Source: Euryarchaeota archaeon UBA91
GTDB lineage: Archaea; Thermoplasmatota; Poseidoniia; Poseidoniales; Poseidoniaceae
Reading direction: 5' to 3'
DNA: 29,267 nucleotides
Assembly (NCBI GenBank): GCA_002499705.1
Contig: DAMU01000110.1
Location: 10,908-40,174, forward strand
The position numbers and the translations under genes were made by a program. Positions within the stretch are counted from its first letter, which is position 1. Every line of letters begins with the position of its first letter. The notes under the pieces were generated by a model. The model saw only the letters and a list, made by a program, of their open reading frames with translations, was not told where the DNA came from and made no database searches. This document shows, in pieces, positions 17,750-26,061 of this stretch.

Positions 17750-18376
17750 TTATTCTTCTTCAGCCATTACACTGGCTACAGAGAGAGGTTTGACGACAAG
17801 AGTTTCGCCAATCACCTTGACAACTTCAACAAATTTGCCAGTATTTAGGCTCCACTTTTCGTCTTCAAGAACTGCATCACATGTTCGCATAGCATTTTGA
17901 AATTCAACTTGAACTTGCCCGGTTTGCCCCGCTTCAATTGTCATGTAGACCTTACCCTGCGCCCCAACAGCGAGGGAGTGTTTGACGGTTCCATCGACTT
18001 CTAAAGATTTCATTACTTGGAAGACTTTACCAATAATCCACATTGAAAAAATTCCTGACACGACTGCAACAGCAATTGCCAACAGATCGCCTCCGTCGCT
18101 TTGAGTCACTGCTAAACCTGATATTCCGAACATCATGATGAAACTCAGGATTCCTTGTATAGTGAGCATGTGGAATATTCCTTCTGCACCCATGTCAAAG
18201 TCAGCATCAAATCCAGCAACTTCCAGCACACCATCAGCAACACCTCCAATCAAGATGAGGATGAAGTAAATCAAGAACAAGACTGTTCCGATAAGAGCCA
18301 TTACTGCAAAGAGAATATCAATACCGGTGATACCACCAAGTCCGACGAGATCGAGAACATTTGAAATGAGAGACAT
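17750..18376 (-). CDS. NfeD-like membrane protein with C-terminal OB fold
   Basis: 208 residues. Hydrophobic segments lie at about 20-44, 68-90 and 97-118. The C-terminal domain (about 130-200) contains LAVGAQGKVYMTIEAGQTGQ, the beta-barrel signature of NfeD/YqfA-type proteins, followed by AVLEDEKW and TLVVKPL. There is no ClpP-like protease domain, so this is the short NfeD form that accompanies flotillins. In bacteria such pairs act in membrane microdomains and envelope stress; the role here is inferred from that pairing. The stop of the upstream gene's product region and this ATG are separated by 4 bases, indicating one operon with 18381-18659. Confidence 0.85.
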   Translation of the reverse strand: MSLISNVLDLVGLGGITGIDILFAVMALIGTVLFLIYFILILIGGVADGVLEVAGFDADFDMGAEGIFHMLTIQGILSFIMMFGISGLAVTQSDGGDLLAIAVAVVSGIFSMWIIGKVFQVMKSLEVDGTVKHSLAVGAQGKVYMTIEAGQTGQVQVEFQNAMRTCDAVLEDEKWSLNTGKFVEVVKVIGETLVVKPLSVASVMAEEE

Positions 18377-18380
18377 TGTA

Positions 18381-18659
18381 TCACTTTACCTTGGACGGCT
18401 TCTCTTCTTCAAGTTTCGCACGTTGCTGCTTCAATAATGGCCGGATGTAAATGATGTAATAGTGTCCAAAAACGACGGGTCCAATGGAGAGTCCGAACAT
18501 GAGCCCAACTCCCCAAGGAGGTAAATCGAGAGCCAAGCCGACTGCGAGGATGATGAGGAGCGTTATGAGAATCGAGGCTTTCTCGAGAATAATCATCACA
18601 GATGAGGCGCCGTTATTCATCCGGTCTTTCATGATGAATACATCACGCAATCCTGCCAT
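18381..18659 (-). CDS. Small two-TM membrane protein of the flotillin/NfeD cluster
   Basis: 92 residues with two hydrophobic segments (about 21-44 and 48-72) and a basic C-terminal tail (LLKQQRAKLEEEKPSKVK). No family was recognised. An in-frame ATG at 18695 would overlap the upstream gene by 32 bases. The ATG at 18659 is preferred because GGTGATG stands just ahead of it and it leaves a 4-base gap to the preceding stop codon. The two flanking 4-base gaps tie it to the genes on both sides. Confidence 0.75.
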   Translation of the reverse strand: MAGLRDVFIMKDRMNNGASSVMIILEKASILITLLIILAVGLALDLPPWGVGLMFGLSIGPVVFGHYYIIYIRPLLKQQRAKLEEEKPSKVK

Positions 18660-18663
18660 TTCA

Positions 18664-19098
18664 TCACCAGATGAGGCTCGACCATGTGATTTCACTCATC
18701 AAGATAACCATGAAGTATATCATAGCGATGAAAAAGGTAGGGTTTCTTCCTTTTTCGATTGAACTTTCAACTTGCTGAAGTCTGCCTTCACTGTCGCGAA
18801 CAATTGCAGTAGCTTCAGAGGTGAGGTAGTTACCGCCTTGAGTAAATTCATTTTCGTTTTTCTTACTTTGATACAACATGAAAATGATTGTACCTACGAT
18901 GATTCCGAGACTCGGACCTAAAAAAGCACCGAGAGCAGTGTTAAATTCGTTCCACATAGCGGCTGTGAGGTAGAGACCAAAACCTGCGGTGAGCATTGAA
19001 ATTAATCCCTTGCCTTTGCTCTGACTTGAATACTCCATGAAATCGCTAATGCGCACTCCTTTTTCAATACTGCCCCGTATCGATAGAATTTCAAGCAT
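18664..19098 (-). CDS. Small membrane protein, first gene of the flotillin/NfeD cluster
   Basis: 144 residues. Hydrophobic segments lie at about 32-49, 54-76 and 121-142, with a hydrophilic stretch between the second and third (YQSKKNENEF to SSIEKGRN) and a soluble N-terminus. No family was recognised. It heads the run ending in flotillin and is divergent from the aroE-like gene, with only 33 bases between the two starts. An inner ATG at residue 21 (MEYSSQSK) would leave more room for a promoter. A CTTATCG element at 19119-19125 (minus strand) lies about 21-27 bases ahead of the ATG and could be a TATA box for a near-leaderless message. Confidence 0.75.
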   Translation of the reverse strand: MLEILSIRGSIEKGVRISDFMEYSSQSKGKGLISMLTAGFGLYLTAAMWNEFNTALGAFLGPSLGIIVGTIIFMLYQSKKNENEFTQGGNYLTSEATAIVRDSEGRLQQVESSIEKGRNPTFFIAMIYFMVILMSEITWSSLIW

Positions 19099-19131
19099 GA
19101 TGTTGAAGAACTTCGGGCGATAAGGTCTTTC

Positions 19132-20166
19132 ATGGCACGAGTGAAGTATGCGGTAGCAGGCTCACCTGTGTCGCATTCGCTCTCGCCATTGCTGTTTGGA
19201 TTAGTCGTTTCCAATTTGGAAAAGTTTGGAAAAAAAATCCCTATATCGATGAAGCATTCCGATGTTGAACTGGTTGAAACCAAAGGAATTGAGGATGCAT
19301 TAGGATGGGGCTACGCGGGCCATTCACCTCACGTTCCAATCTGGCAACACACAGGTGCGCCTTTCGGTAAATATCGTACTGAGGCACTGTTGGCAAGAGC
19401 GATTCAGTCAGCGATGGAAATCGAAGATTCCGACTCTCGGCTCGTTTCCAAATTTGAATCTGAGCTCGAACTGGAAACATCATCAAAGCCTACTCCAGTT
19501 GGAGACGTACATGAGATTCCATCACAGTGGCTCGATAACGAAGTATGGCTCAACCTCACATCGCCCCTAAAACACCAACTTTCCAGCGAAGCAGTATCAA
19601 CGATTGATGAATCTATGAAACTCCAATCAGTCAATGCATTGCGTTGGGATGGCCAGGGGTGGTGGTGTGCGGGCGTCGACGGTCTCGGCGTTGTATCTGT
19701 GGCACAATATCACGGCGTTGATGTTGAATCCGGTGCAGTCTTAGGTCTGCGTGGAGGTGGCGGTGCCGCAAGGTCAACTGCTTATGCGTGGCTAAAGGCA
19801 GGAGGGCGAATACGACTTTTCGAAGGAAGAAGAACATTAGAATTGCCATTTGATTTTGAAGAGGAGACTTCCCAAAAACCACTTGATTTTGCTGTTGATT
19901 TTGATGGTGGTCCTGACCCTATCCCCTCCTTCCAATCATGTTCTCTTCAACTCAATCCAAACTATCACGCTGTAGAGGGTGGCTACGAACACCGAGTACA
20001 ACTCATGGAAAACTCTCCGTTCGATGGCCGGTGGATGTTGGCGGCTCAACATTTGGAAGCATGGCGAAATTTATGGGCGCCCCAATATGACAATTATCTT
20101 CCTTCACTCGGTCTACTTCTCTCCCAATTGCTCCATGCTGAAAATATCCTTTTTGACAACGCATGA
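19132..20166 (+). CDS. aroE: Divergent shikimate dehydrogenase-like protein
   Basis: 344 residues against about 270-290 for ordinary AroE. Signatures present: GSPVSHSLSP (10-19, shikimate binding), NLTSPLKH with the catalytic Lys147 (usual NVTxPxK), SVNAL (166-170), GVDGLG with Asp183 in the place of the usual NTDG, and a glycine-rich NAD(P) loop GLRGGGGAARS (205-215). A C-terminal WMLAAQHLEAW matches the family's closing Q-containing helix. The enzyme reduces 3-dehydroshikimate to shikimate in aromatic amino-acid synthesis. About 80 extra residues lie between SHSLSP and the catalytic Lys, including an acidic stretch around 97-120, and the NADP-selecting NRT motif is not evident. Function is probable, cofactor uncertain. 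Confidence 0.8.
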   Translation: MARVKYAVAGSPVSHSLSPLLFGLVVSNLEKFGKKIPISMKHSDVELVETKGIEDALGWGYAGHSPHVPIWQHTGAPFGKYRTEALLARAIQSAMEIEDSDSRLVSKFESELELETSSKPTPVGDVHEIPSQWLDNEVWLNLTSPLKHQLSSEAVSTIDESMKLQSVNALRWDGQGWWCAGVDGLGVVSVAQYHGVDVESGAVLGLRGGGGAARSTAYAWLKAGGRIRLFEGRRTLELPFDFEEETSQKPLDFAVDFDGGPDPIPSFQSCSLQLNPNYHAVEGGYEHRVQLMENSPFDGRWMLAAQHLEAWRNLWAPQYDNYLPSLGLLLSQLLHAENILFDNA

Positions 20167-20215
20167 CTCCAAAAGCGATTAGAATGAGGACTCTAACGAA
20201 CACTTGAGGCAGGTT

Positions 20216-23008
20216 ATGGAAACAAGGAAACAGGTGGTATGCCTTTTCGTGCTTCTCGGCTTTCTCTTGCCGAGTGTAAGCGTGTTTGCTTCGGCTCAGC
20301 ATCCTGATGAAGACCAGAATTTTACGTCGAATCACACGGGTATCGATTTCCCGGTTGGATGGAGCGATCTTGAACTGGGTGTAGCGGAAGATCAAATCGA
20401 ATTACGACTTGTTTACCCTGCTATGTCATCAGGTGCAGGCAAAGATATGGCGGGGAATGGGCCGTTCCCCTACGTTCAATTCTTCGTCGATTCAGGTGAA
20501 TCATCCGATTCCTATATGGATTTCACCTCACGCCTCGCTCAGCGAGGTTTTATTGTTGCAGTTCACAGTGAATCTTACACTTCTTCAGATTTTGGCGAGG
20601 TGCTTGAGCAGACAGTTAAGGTACACAATCAATTAGGGAAGTTGAACAACAGTTCAGGGGTTGTTGGCGGCTCTTACGGTCAATTTGACCTCCTTCACTG
20701 GGGACTAAGCGGTCACGGAATTGGTGCAGCAGCCGCTTACGGTGTCTTTCCTTTCTGGATGAATTCATCTGTTCAGAATAATACTCAACCGCCTCGTGGA
20801 CTGTTTGGTTTAGGAATTGACTTTTCCGATTGGAACGGAATGCATTGGATGGATTTGATGCCCGCAGGTTGGATTCATTCACCTGCATCTCCGGCAGCAG
20901 GCCTTTTCTTGACAGGTACTGCTGACGAAATCTATACCTCCCTTGATGCGACTTCGGTTCTCTCTCAAGGTGATGATTTTGCTTGGCAGATGATGGAGGT
21001 TCTCGGAGCAGACCATTACCAATTCCAAGATTCAACGAGCTTTTTGGAAGGCTTTGGAGACGGTGATGCTTCATTGAGTCAAGATGAGCAAAACACCATC
21101 GCTGCAGACCATGTTGTATCGTATCTTGATTTGACTCTTCGTGGATCGCATGACTCCTTTCGACACGCTTTCAATCGTCCTGTTGGCCCACATGTTGTGA
21201 GTGACAGTGACGCTTATCTGGTCGAAGACCTCGAAGACGGTGATTTTTTACTCATCAACCAAACTTCATTTGCTCCTAACAGCAACGCTACATTTGGTCC
21301 ACAAATCACCGTTAATTCGTTTACAGATTGGTCTTTGAGAGATGGCCGAACATACAGTGAGTTACCCGGTGAATGGAGTGTTGAGGTCGAATGTCGTATT
21401 CTTGGTATGGCTAGCTCAAATGGCTCTGTTGACTCGAATGGAACTGCTCGCTGCTTATTCCCAATGGCTGATGTTGCCCCAGGACCACACACCGCCCAAG
21501 TGAAGATTTTTGTCGAAGGAGCAGTCTCAACTCATCGGTTTGAATTTTTCAGAACCGATGCACCGATTATTATCGTTGAACCTGTCCCTGAAATACAAGT
21601 TCTCGAGCGCGGTAATATCTCCATTGACGCATCGATGTTTGGTTCAGATCCAGATGGTCAAGATCTCTTCATCATCACAGCAGAACTCATTGGTAACTCT
21701 TCATCGGATTTCTCGGTTGAGTTAAGTCAAGATAAGCGGACAATGATGATTCATCACATTGCCGTTGATGAAGTTGTGAATGGTTCTCAGGTGAATCTCA
21801 CTTTACGTGCAGGTGGTGGAGGCGTGATTGATGAAGTCAAAATCACCTCCAACATCAGCGTTATTCTCCTTGACGACCCTGCTGTGAAAATTGGAGATGT
21901 GCCGATGCAGAATCTCATTGAAGACGGTAGTCCAATTTCAATCACATTATCTGACTATGTCAAGGACCCTGAAGGAGCATTACTCACTGCAACTGTAGTT
22001 GGTGCAAATCAAGACACATACGGTCCGGTATCGTTCACTTTGAACGATGAGAATCTTACACTGACTCCTCTGCCAAATGCCAATGGTGCATCTATCCTCC
22101 ATCTTTTGGTTGGCGATGGAACGAATTCACCGGTTGAACTCGACGTTCCGCTCTATGTTGAACCCGTGAACGATGGGATTTTCATCAACGACTCAGCATG
22201 GTCTTTTTCCGTAGTTGAAGATGAAGGATTGTATCTTGACCTCTCTGATTTAGCATCGGATGTTGATGGCGACAATCTCTTTTGGACCATTGAAAGTACA
22301 TCCCAATCCGTTCAAGTCACACGTTCCTTTTCCCAATTCATTATTGCACCGGTGTTGGACTTCTCAGGATATGATAACTTGACTCGAATCAATATTACCG
22401 ATGGAACAGTCACCATCATTCGAACAATGAACATCACAGTGACTCCTTCACCCGATGCACCAATTCTCACTCTCCAAGAATTGGACCTCATTGATTCGAC
22501 TGCTGCTAGTCTTCAGTGGTGGGTGTATGACGCAGACGGCGTTATGCCGAATGTAACTGAAATACAAGTGAATGGGACTGTTCTTGAGAATCTTTCTTTT
22601 TCGTGTGTTTTTGATGGAACCGATTTGACCAATCGTTGCCTCACGATGCTCCCAATTCCCTCATCGCACAACGGTTCTGTAGAAGTTCGAGTCTCGGTCT
22701 ATGATGAGGAAATGGGGCTTGAAATTGCCGAAACTCTTTCTCTGAATCTGACGCCTTCCGAACCAGTTGTTCTCCCCCCGAGTGCGCAATCCGATGGCCT
22801 TGACTCTTTGGGCGTGACTCTCGTTGTCGGCCTGAGTTTGCTGGTTTTGATTGTGCTGTTGAGTATCGTTATCGTACTTCGTAAAGGAACGAGCAAGAAA
22901 ACTCCAGAATTACCGATGGTGGAGATTGAAGAAGAAGTTGAGGAAGCAATCCCCCCGGAGTCAAACACTGGCGGAGGACTGCTGGCACGTGCTCGAGAGA
23001 AGCAGTGA
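20216..23008 (+). CDS. Secreted, C-terminally anchored protein with alpha/beta-hydrolase-like and cadherin-like domains
   Basis: 930 residues. A Sec signal peptide covers about 1-28 (possible cut after ASA). Residues about 40-310 resemble dienelactone hydrolase/PAF-acetylhydrolase-type alpha/beta hydrolases: LAQRGFIVAVHSE, GLSGHGIGAAAA, an LTGTADE with D237 and a GADHYQF with H267. The expected nucleophile in GHSxG reads G168 here, so activity is doubtful. Several cadherin-like beta domains follow (SDPDGQD, VKDPEGALL, LASDVDGDN, TPSPDAPIL). One membrane helix near 870-895, then RKGTSKK and an acidic cytoplasmic tail, completes a cell-surface layout. ATG at 20216 with GAGG upstream is preferred over an in-frame TTG at 20204. 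The stop ends one base from the convergent carboxyltransferase stop. Confidence 0.85.
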   Translation: METRKQVVCLFVLLGFLLPSVSVFASAQHPDEDQNFTSNHTGIDFPVGWSDLELGVAEDQIELRLVYPAMSSGAGKDMAGNGPFPYVQFFVDSGESSDSYMDFTSRLAQRGFIVAVHSESYTSSDFGEVLEQTVKVHNQLGKLNNSSGVVGGSYGQFDLLHWGLSGHGIGAAAAYGVFPFWMNSSVQNNTQPPRGLFGLGIDFSDWNGMHWMDLMPAGWIHSPASPAAGLFLTGTADEIYTSLDATSVLSQGDDFAWQMMEVLGADHYQFQDSTSFLEGFGDGDASLSQDEQNTIAADHVVSYLDLTLRGSHDSFRHAFNRPVGPHVVSDSDAYLVEDLEDGDFLLINQTSFAPNSNATFGPQITVNSFTDWSLRDGRTYSELPGEWSVEVECRILGMASSNGSVDSNGTARCLFPMADVAPGPHTAQVKIFVEGAVSTHRFEFFRTDAPIIIVEPVPEIQVLERGNISIDASMFGSDPDGQDLFIITAELIGNSSSDFSVELSQDKRTMMIHHIAVDEVVNGSQVNLTLRAGGGGVIDEVKITSNISVILLDDPAVKIGDVPMQNLIEDGSPISITLSDYVKDPEGALLTATVVGANQDTYGPVSFTLNDENLTLTPLPNANGASILHLLVGDGTNSPVELDVPLYVEPVNDGIFINDSAWSFSVVEDEGLYLDLSDLASDVDGDNLFWTIESTSQSVQVTRSFSQFIIAPVLDFSGYDNLTRINITDGTVTIIRTMNITVTPSPDAPILTLQELDLIDSTAASLQWWVYDADGVMPNVTEIQVNGTVLENLSFSCVFDGTDLTNRCLTMLPIPSSHNGSVEVRVSVYDEEMGLEIAETLSLNLTPSEPVVLPPSAQSDGLDSLGVTLVVGLSLLVLIVLLSIVIVLRKGTSKKTPELPMVEIEEEVEEAIPPESNTGGGLLARAREKQ

Positions 23009-23009
23009 A

Positions 23010-24572
23010 TCACAGCGGTATGTTGCCGTGCTTCTTCGGTGGACTCCACTCTCTTTTGGATTGAAGGATGTTGAGAGCCCTGCAGAGTCGTAGGCGGCTT
23101 TCACTCGGCTCAATCACATCGTCCAGCCATCCGTTTCTTGCAGCCACATACGGGTCGCCAAACTTCGCTTTGTATTCTGCAATCAAACGTTGGCGTGTCG
23201 CTTCTTTCTGGTCGTCTGGGGCTTTTGCAATCTCTGCTCTGTGAATGACATTCACTGCTCCTTCAGCGCCCATTACTGCTAGTTCAGCCGTAGGCCAAGC
23301 AATGTTGTAATCACTTTGGAGGTGCTTACAAGACATAGCCAAGTAAGCTCCACCGTATGCTTTACGTGTCACGAGAGTAAGTTTTGGAACCGTTGCTTCA
23401 GCATATGCGAACAAGAGTTTAGCCCCATGACGAATTATTCCGCCCCATTCCTGCACGACACCTGGCAAAAATCCGGGGACGTCTTCAAAGGTGACCAAGG
23501 GTATGTTGAAGGAATCACAGGTGCGAATAAAGCGTGCCGCTTTAATCGAAGCATCGATGTCAAGACACCCTGCCAAAACCTTTGGTTGGTTTCCAACAAC
23601 ACCAATTGTTTTACCTTCAAGTCGGGCAAAACCAATGATGATGTTATCTGCATATGCTTCAAAAAGTTCGATAAAAATCCCGTCATCTACGATTTCTTCA
23701 ACGACTTTGACCATGTCATAAGGCTTGTTCGGGTTATCTGGCACAAGAGTTTCCAATTCTGAATTCGCCCTGTTAGCCGGGTCTGCAGATTCTTCAAGGG
23801 GAGGTTCAGCCATGTTGTGATCCGGTAAATAAGACAAGATTTCAGATGCCAAGGCACAGGCATCATCTTCATCATCTGCAATCAAGCATGCGATACCTGA
23901 ACGTGAGGCGTGGAGATTTGCCCCGCCGAGTCCAGCAGCATCAATTTCACCTTCAAGAACTTCTGGAGTTTCAAGCGGTGAGGAGAGAAAGAGTTGTCCA
24001 TGTTCTTCACCCAATATGGTGAAGTCGGCTAGACTCGCAGCGAGGGCAGAAACGCCGACAACGGGGCCAAGAACAAGACTGATCATCGGGACACGGCCAC
24101 TGCATTGTACCAAACGGTCCAACAATTCTCCAGTACCTGCAAGTGCAGATATTCCATCATGGGCGCGTTGTCCTCCTCCATCCCACATGCCAATAATCGG
24201 TGCCTTCACACGCTCTGCCATTTCGATTATCTTGGCAATTTTTTTGGCATGCATTTCACCCATACTGCCACCATGGACGCTGAAATCTTGAGCAAAGCAG
24301 TAGACTCTTCGTCCGTTAATTGTCCCGTGTCCGGCGACAACGCCGTCACCGAGCGTGTGGTGGAGGAACATGCCATTATCCGTTGAGCGATGGGTTACGA
24401 ACGAATCGATTTCAAGAAAAGAGCCTTCATCGAGTAACAGTGAAATACGGTCTCGTGCAGTGCCTCTGCCACTTGTTCGAATAGCTTCTTGGCGTTTCAA
24501 TCCACCACCGAGTCGAGCCTGCTCTCGCTTGTATTGGAGTTCCTCGAGGCGTTCACTCGAATTCCCTGCCAT
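23010..24572 (-). CDS. pccB: Acyl-CoA carboxylase carboxyltransferase subunit (propionyl-CoA carboxylase beta-like)
   Basis: 520 residues, the normal length for the family. Both crotonase-like halves are present: the N-terminal half with GRGTARDRISLLLDEGSF, FAQDFSVHGGSMGEMHAKK and DGGGQRAHDGISAL, and the C-terminal half with DVPGFLPGVVQEWGGIIRHG, TRKAYGGAYLAMSCKHL and WPTAELAVMGAEGAVNV. It transfers the carboxyl group from carboxybiotin to an acyl-CoA, in propionate or branched-chain/fatty-acid metabolism. The N-half GPCAGGAVYSPA of typical PccB reads GPVVGVSALAAS, a noticeable change. Biotin carboxylase and carrier subunits are not in the window. A decarboxylase alpha subunit is an alternative. 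It lies 37 bases behind gatD on the same strand. Confidence 0.9.
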   Translation of the reverse strand: MAGNSSERLEELQYKREQARLGGGLKRQEAIRTSGRGTARDRISLLLDEGSFLEIDSFVTHRSTDNGMFLHHTLGDGVVAGHGTINGRRVYCFAQDFSVHGGSMGEMHAKKIAKIIEMAERVKAPIIGMWDGGGQRAHDGISALAGTGELLDRLVQCSGRVPMISLVLGPVVGVSALAASLADFTILGEEHGQLFLSSPLETPEVLEGEIDAAGLGGANLHASRSGIACLIADDEDDACALASEILSYLPDHNMAEPPLEESADPANRANSELETLVPDNPNKPYDMVKVVEEIVDDGIFIELFEAYADNIIIGFARLEGKTIGVVGNQPKVLAGCLDIDASIKAARFIRTCDSFNIPLVTFEDVPGFLPGVVQEWGGIIRHGAKLLFAYAEATVPKLTLVTRKAYGGAYLAMSCKHLQSDYNIAWPTAELAVMGAEGAVNVIHRAEIAKAPDDQKEATRQRLIAEYKAKFGDPYVAARNGWLDDVIEPSESRLRLCRALNILQSKREWSPPKKHGNIPL

Positions 24573-24609
24573 ATCTTCTCCACCTCTTCACGGTTTTTCA
24601 TTCAAGCGC

Positions 24610-25965
24610 TCATGTTCGTAGCAAATTGTTTCCTTCTCCACAGAGATTGGCAGCAACGGCATTTTCCACTTTCATTGCGTTTGAAAGGGCCCAATGAACC
24701 TTGACTACAACGGTATCTGGCGCAGCAATGCTGCCGTGTCCAAGAATCCCCATTTCCATTTGTTTTCGACCCTTTGAATACACATTCATGTCGACGGGTC
24801 CATGGATGCACTGGTTGGTTACGATGATTGGGATTTCTCGATTGATACAGCGTGTGAGAGCACGCCAAACTTTGGTATTTTCAGGTGCGTCTTTTCCGGG
24901 ATCGTCAATTGGTAAATGACCTAGACCAGTTCCTTGGATGACAATTGCTTGGACACCAGTTTGGACTATTGCCTCTATTTCTTCTGAATGCAACCAAGGC
25001 CCTGCAACAAATTGAGCGATACGAACTCCCGTTTCATATGTTGTCGGTCTTTGACAAACTGGCCGATTTGAGGCACTGGTTAGGTTTTCCTTGTAGGCTG
25101 CTTCGAGTATGTGTGAACATTCTCCATTTTCAACGGTAATCATTGCAAGAGGTTCGCAATTGACCGTCTGAAAAGCATCTCGGCGTGAGGAATGTAATTT
25201 GCGAACACCAACTCCTGGATAGACTGCACAAACGCCATCATTGTTGGATGCATGCATAACGACAACAACACCGTCTCCTGAATCTCCTATTGGTGCAGGT
25301 CCATGGGCGGCCCAGTAAACAGCTGACAGTAAATTTTCACTGGCATCAGATGAACCACGGTCTGAAGAGCGCTGTGAGCCGACAAAAGCAATTGGTCCAG
25401 GTGGTTTTTCTCCTTTTCCACCCCATGCAAAACTCAGGGCTGCCGATGAAATATGCAGTGTGTCGGTGCCATGAGTGACAACAACACCATCGCAGCCGTC
25501 ATCAAAAGCCTTTTTCGAGGCTTGAATAATTGAATTCCAATGTTGAGGTCGAATATCATCGCTGAACATATTACCAAGCTTGACCGCTTCGATATTCGCA
25601 AGCGTAGTAAGTTCTGGTAAAGAAGCAATGAGTTCTTCAGGTTCGAATCGGGCTACGACCGCTCCAGTGGTATAATCGACTTTGGAGGCAATAGTTCCAC
25701 CAGTATGCAGAATTCGAATGCGAGGGAGCGTTTCATCTACTACGGTGCTTGAAGGATTTACTTCGGGGCGCGGGGTATGTGAGCCGAGGATTTCAATCGA
25801 CTGTACTTCTTCCAATGGATAACTTGCATTGTAGCCATTGACCAATTTTACAGTGAGGTGATTTTTGGCGGCAGGGTGGAGTGCTACACCTTGTATAGTC
25901 GTTGAACCGTTATGGCTGTTGACCTCAACTTTGACCCTTTGACCTGCAACTGGAGCGTCAACCAT
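24610..25965 (-). CDS. gatD: Glutamyl-tRNA(Gln) amidotransferase subunit D
   Basis: 451 residues, compared with about 435-440 for archaeal GatD. A short N-terminal beta domain (about 1-60, AGQRVKVEV) precedes an asparaginase-like amidase with TGGTIAS (88-94, catalytic Thr91), THGTDT (164-169) and a GSQRSSDRGSSD segment that supplies the conserved Asp/Lys-region residues. GatD hydrolyses glutamine and passes ammonia to GatE, which converts Glu-tRNA(Gln) to Gln-tRNA(Gln). The frame extends to an ATG at 26058, but the ATG at 25965 has a strong GTGGAG (25971-25976) five bases ahead and gives the usual family start. gatE is not adjacent. The position behind the MMPL exporter suggests co-transcription without a shared function. 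Confidence 0.93.
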   Translation of the reverse strand: MVDAPVAGQRVKVEVNSHNGSTTIQGVALHPAAKNHLTVKLVNGYNASYPLEEVQSIEILGSHTPRPEVNPSSTVVDETLPRIRILHTGGTIASKVDYTTGAVVARFEPEELIASLPELTTLANIEAVKLGNMFSDDIRPQHWNSIIQASKKAFDDGCDGVVVTHGTDTLHISSAALSFAWGGKGEKPPGPIAFVGSQRSSDRGSSDASENLLSAVYWAAHGPAPIGDSGDGVVVVMHASNNDGVCAVYPGVGVRKLHSSRRDAFQTVNCEPLAMITVENGECSHILEAAYKENLTSASNRPVCQRPTTYETGVRIAQFVAGPWLHSEEIEAIVQTGVQAIVIQGTGLGHLPIDDPGKDAPENTKVWRALTRCINREIPIIVTNQCIHGPVDMNVYSKGRKQMEMGILGHGSIAAPDTVVVKVHWALSNAMKVENAVAANLCGEGNNLLRT

Positions 25966-25970
25966 GTATT

Positions 25971-25976
25971 CTCCAC
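25971..25976 (-). promoter_or_regulatory. Ribosome binding site that sets the gatD start
   Basis: GTGGAG on the minus strand, five bases before the ATG at 25965. It argues for the short GatD form over the upstream in-frame ATG at 26058, which lies 3 bases behind the MMPL stop. Confidence 0.6.
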
Positions 25977-26061
25977 AAGTCGAGAGCACATCAACAGTTC
26001 GCACCTTCGCAACTAAAGAAGGGTCACTTTTACGTGAAATATCGGTGTAACAAAACATTTC

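Noticed and set aside
18660..18695. Longer start at 18695 for the 92-residue membrane protein
   Set aside because: It overlaps the preceding gene by 32 bases, while the ATG at 18659 has GGTGATG in front and a 4-base gap.
25966..26058. Longer GatD start at 26058
   Set aside because: It adds 31 residues with no family counterpart, and a strong ribosome binding site stands in front of the inner ATG at 25965. It is not fully excluded, because the ATG lies 3 bases behind the preceding stop.
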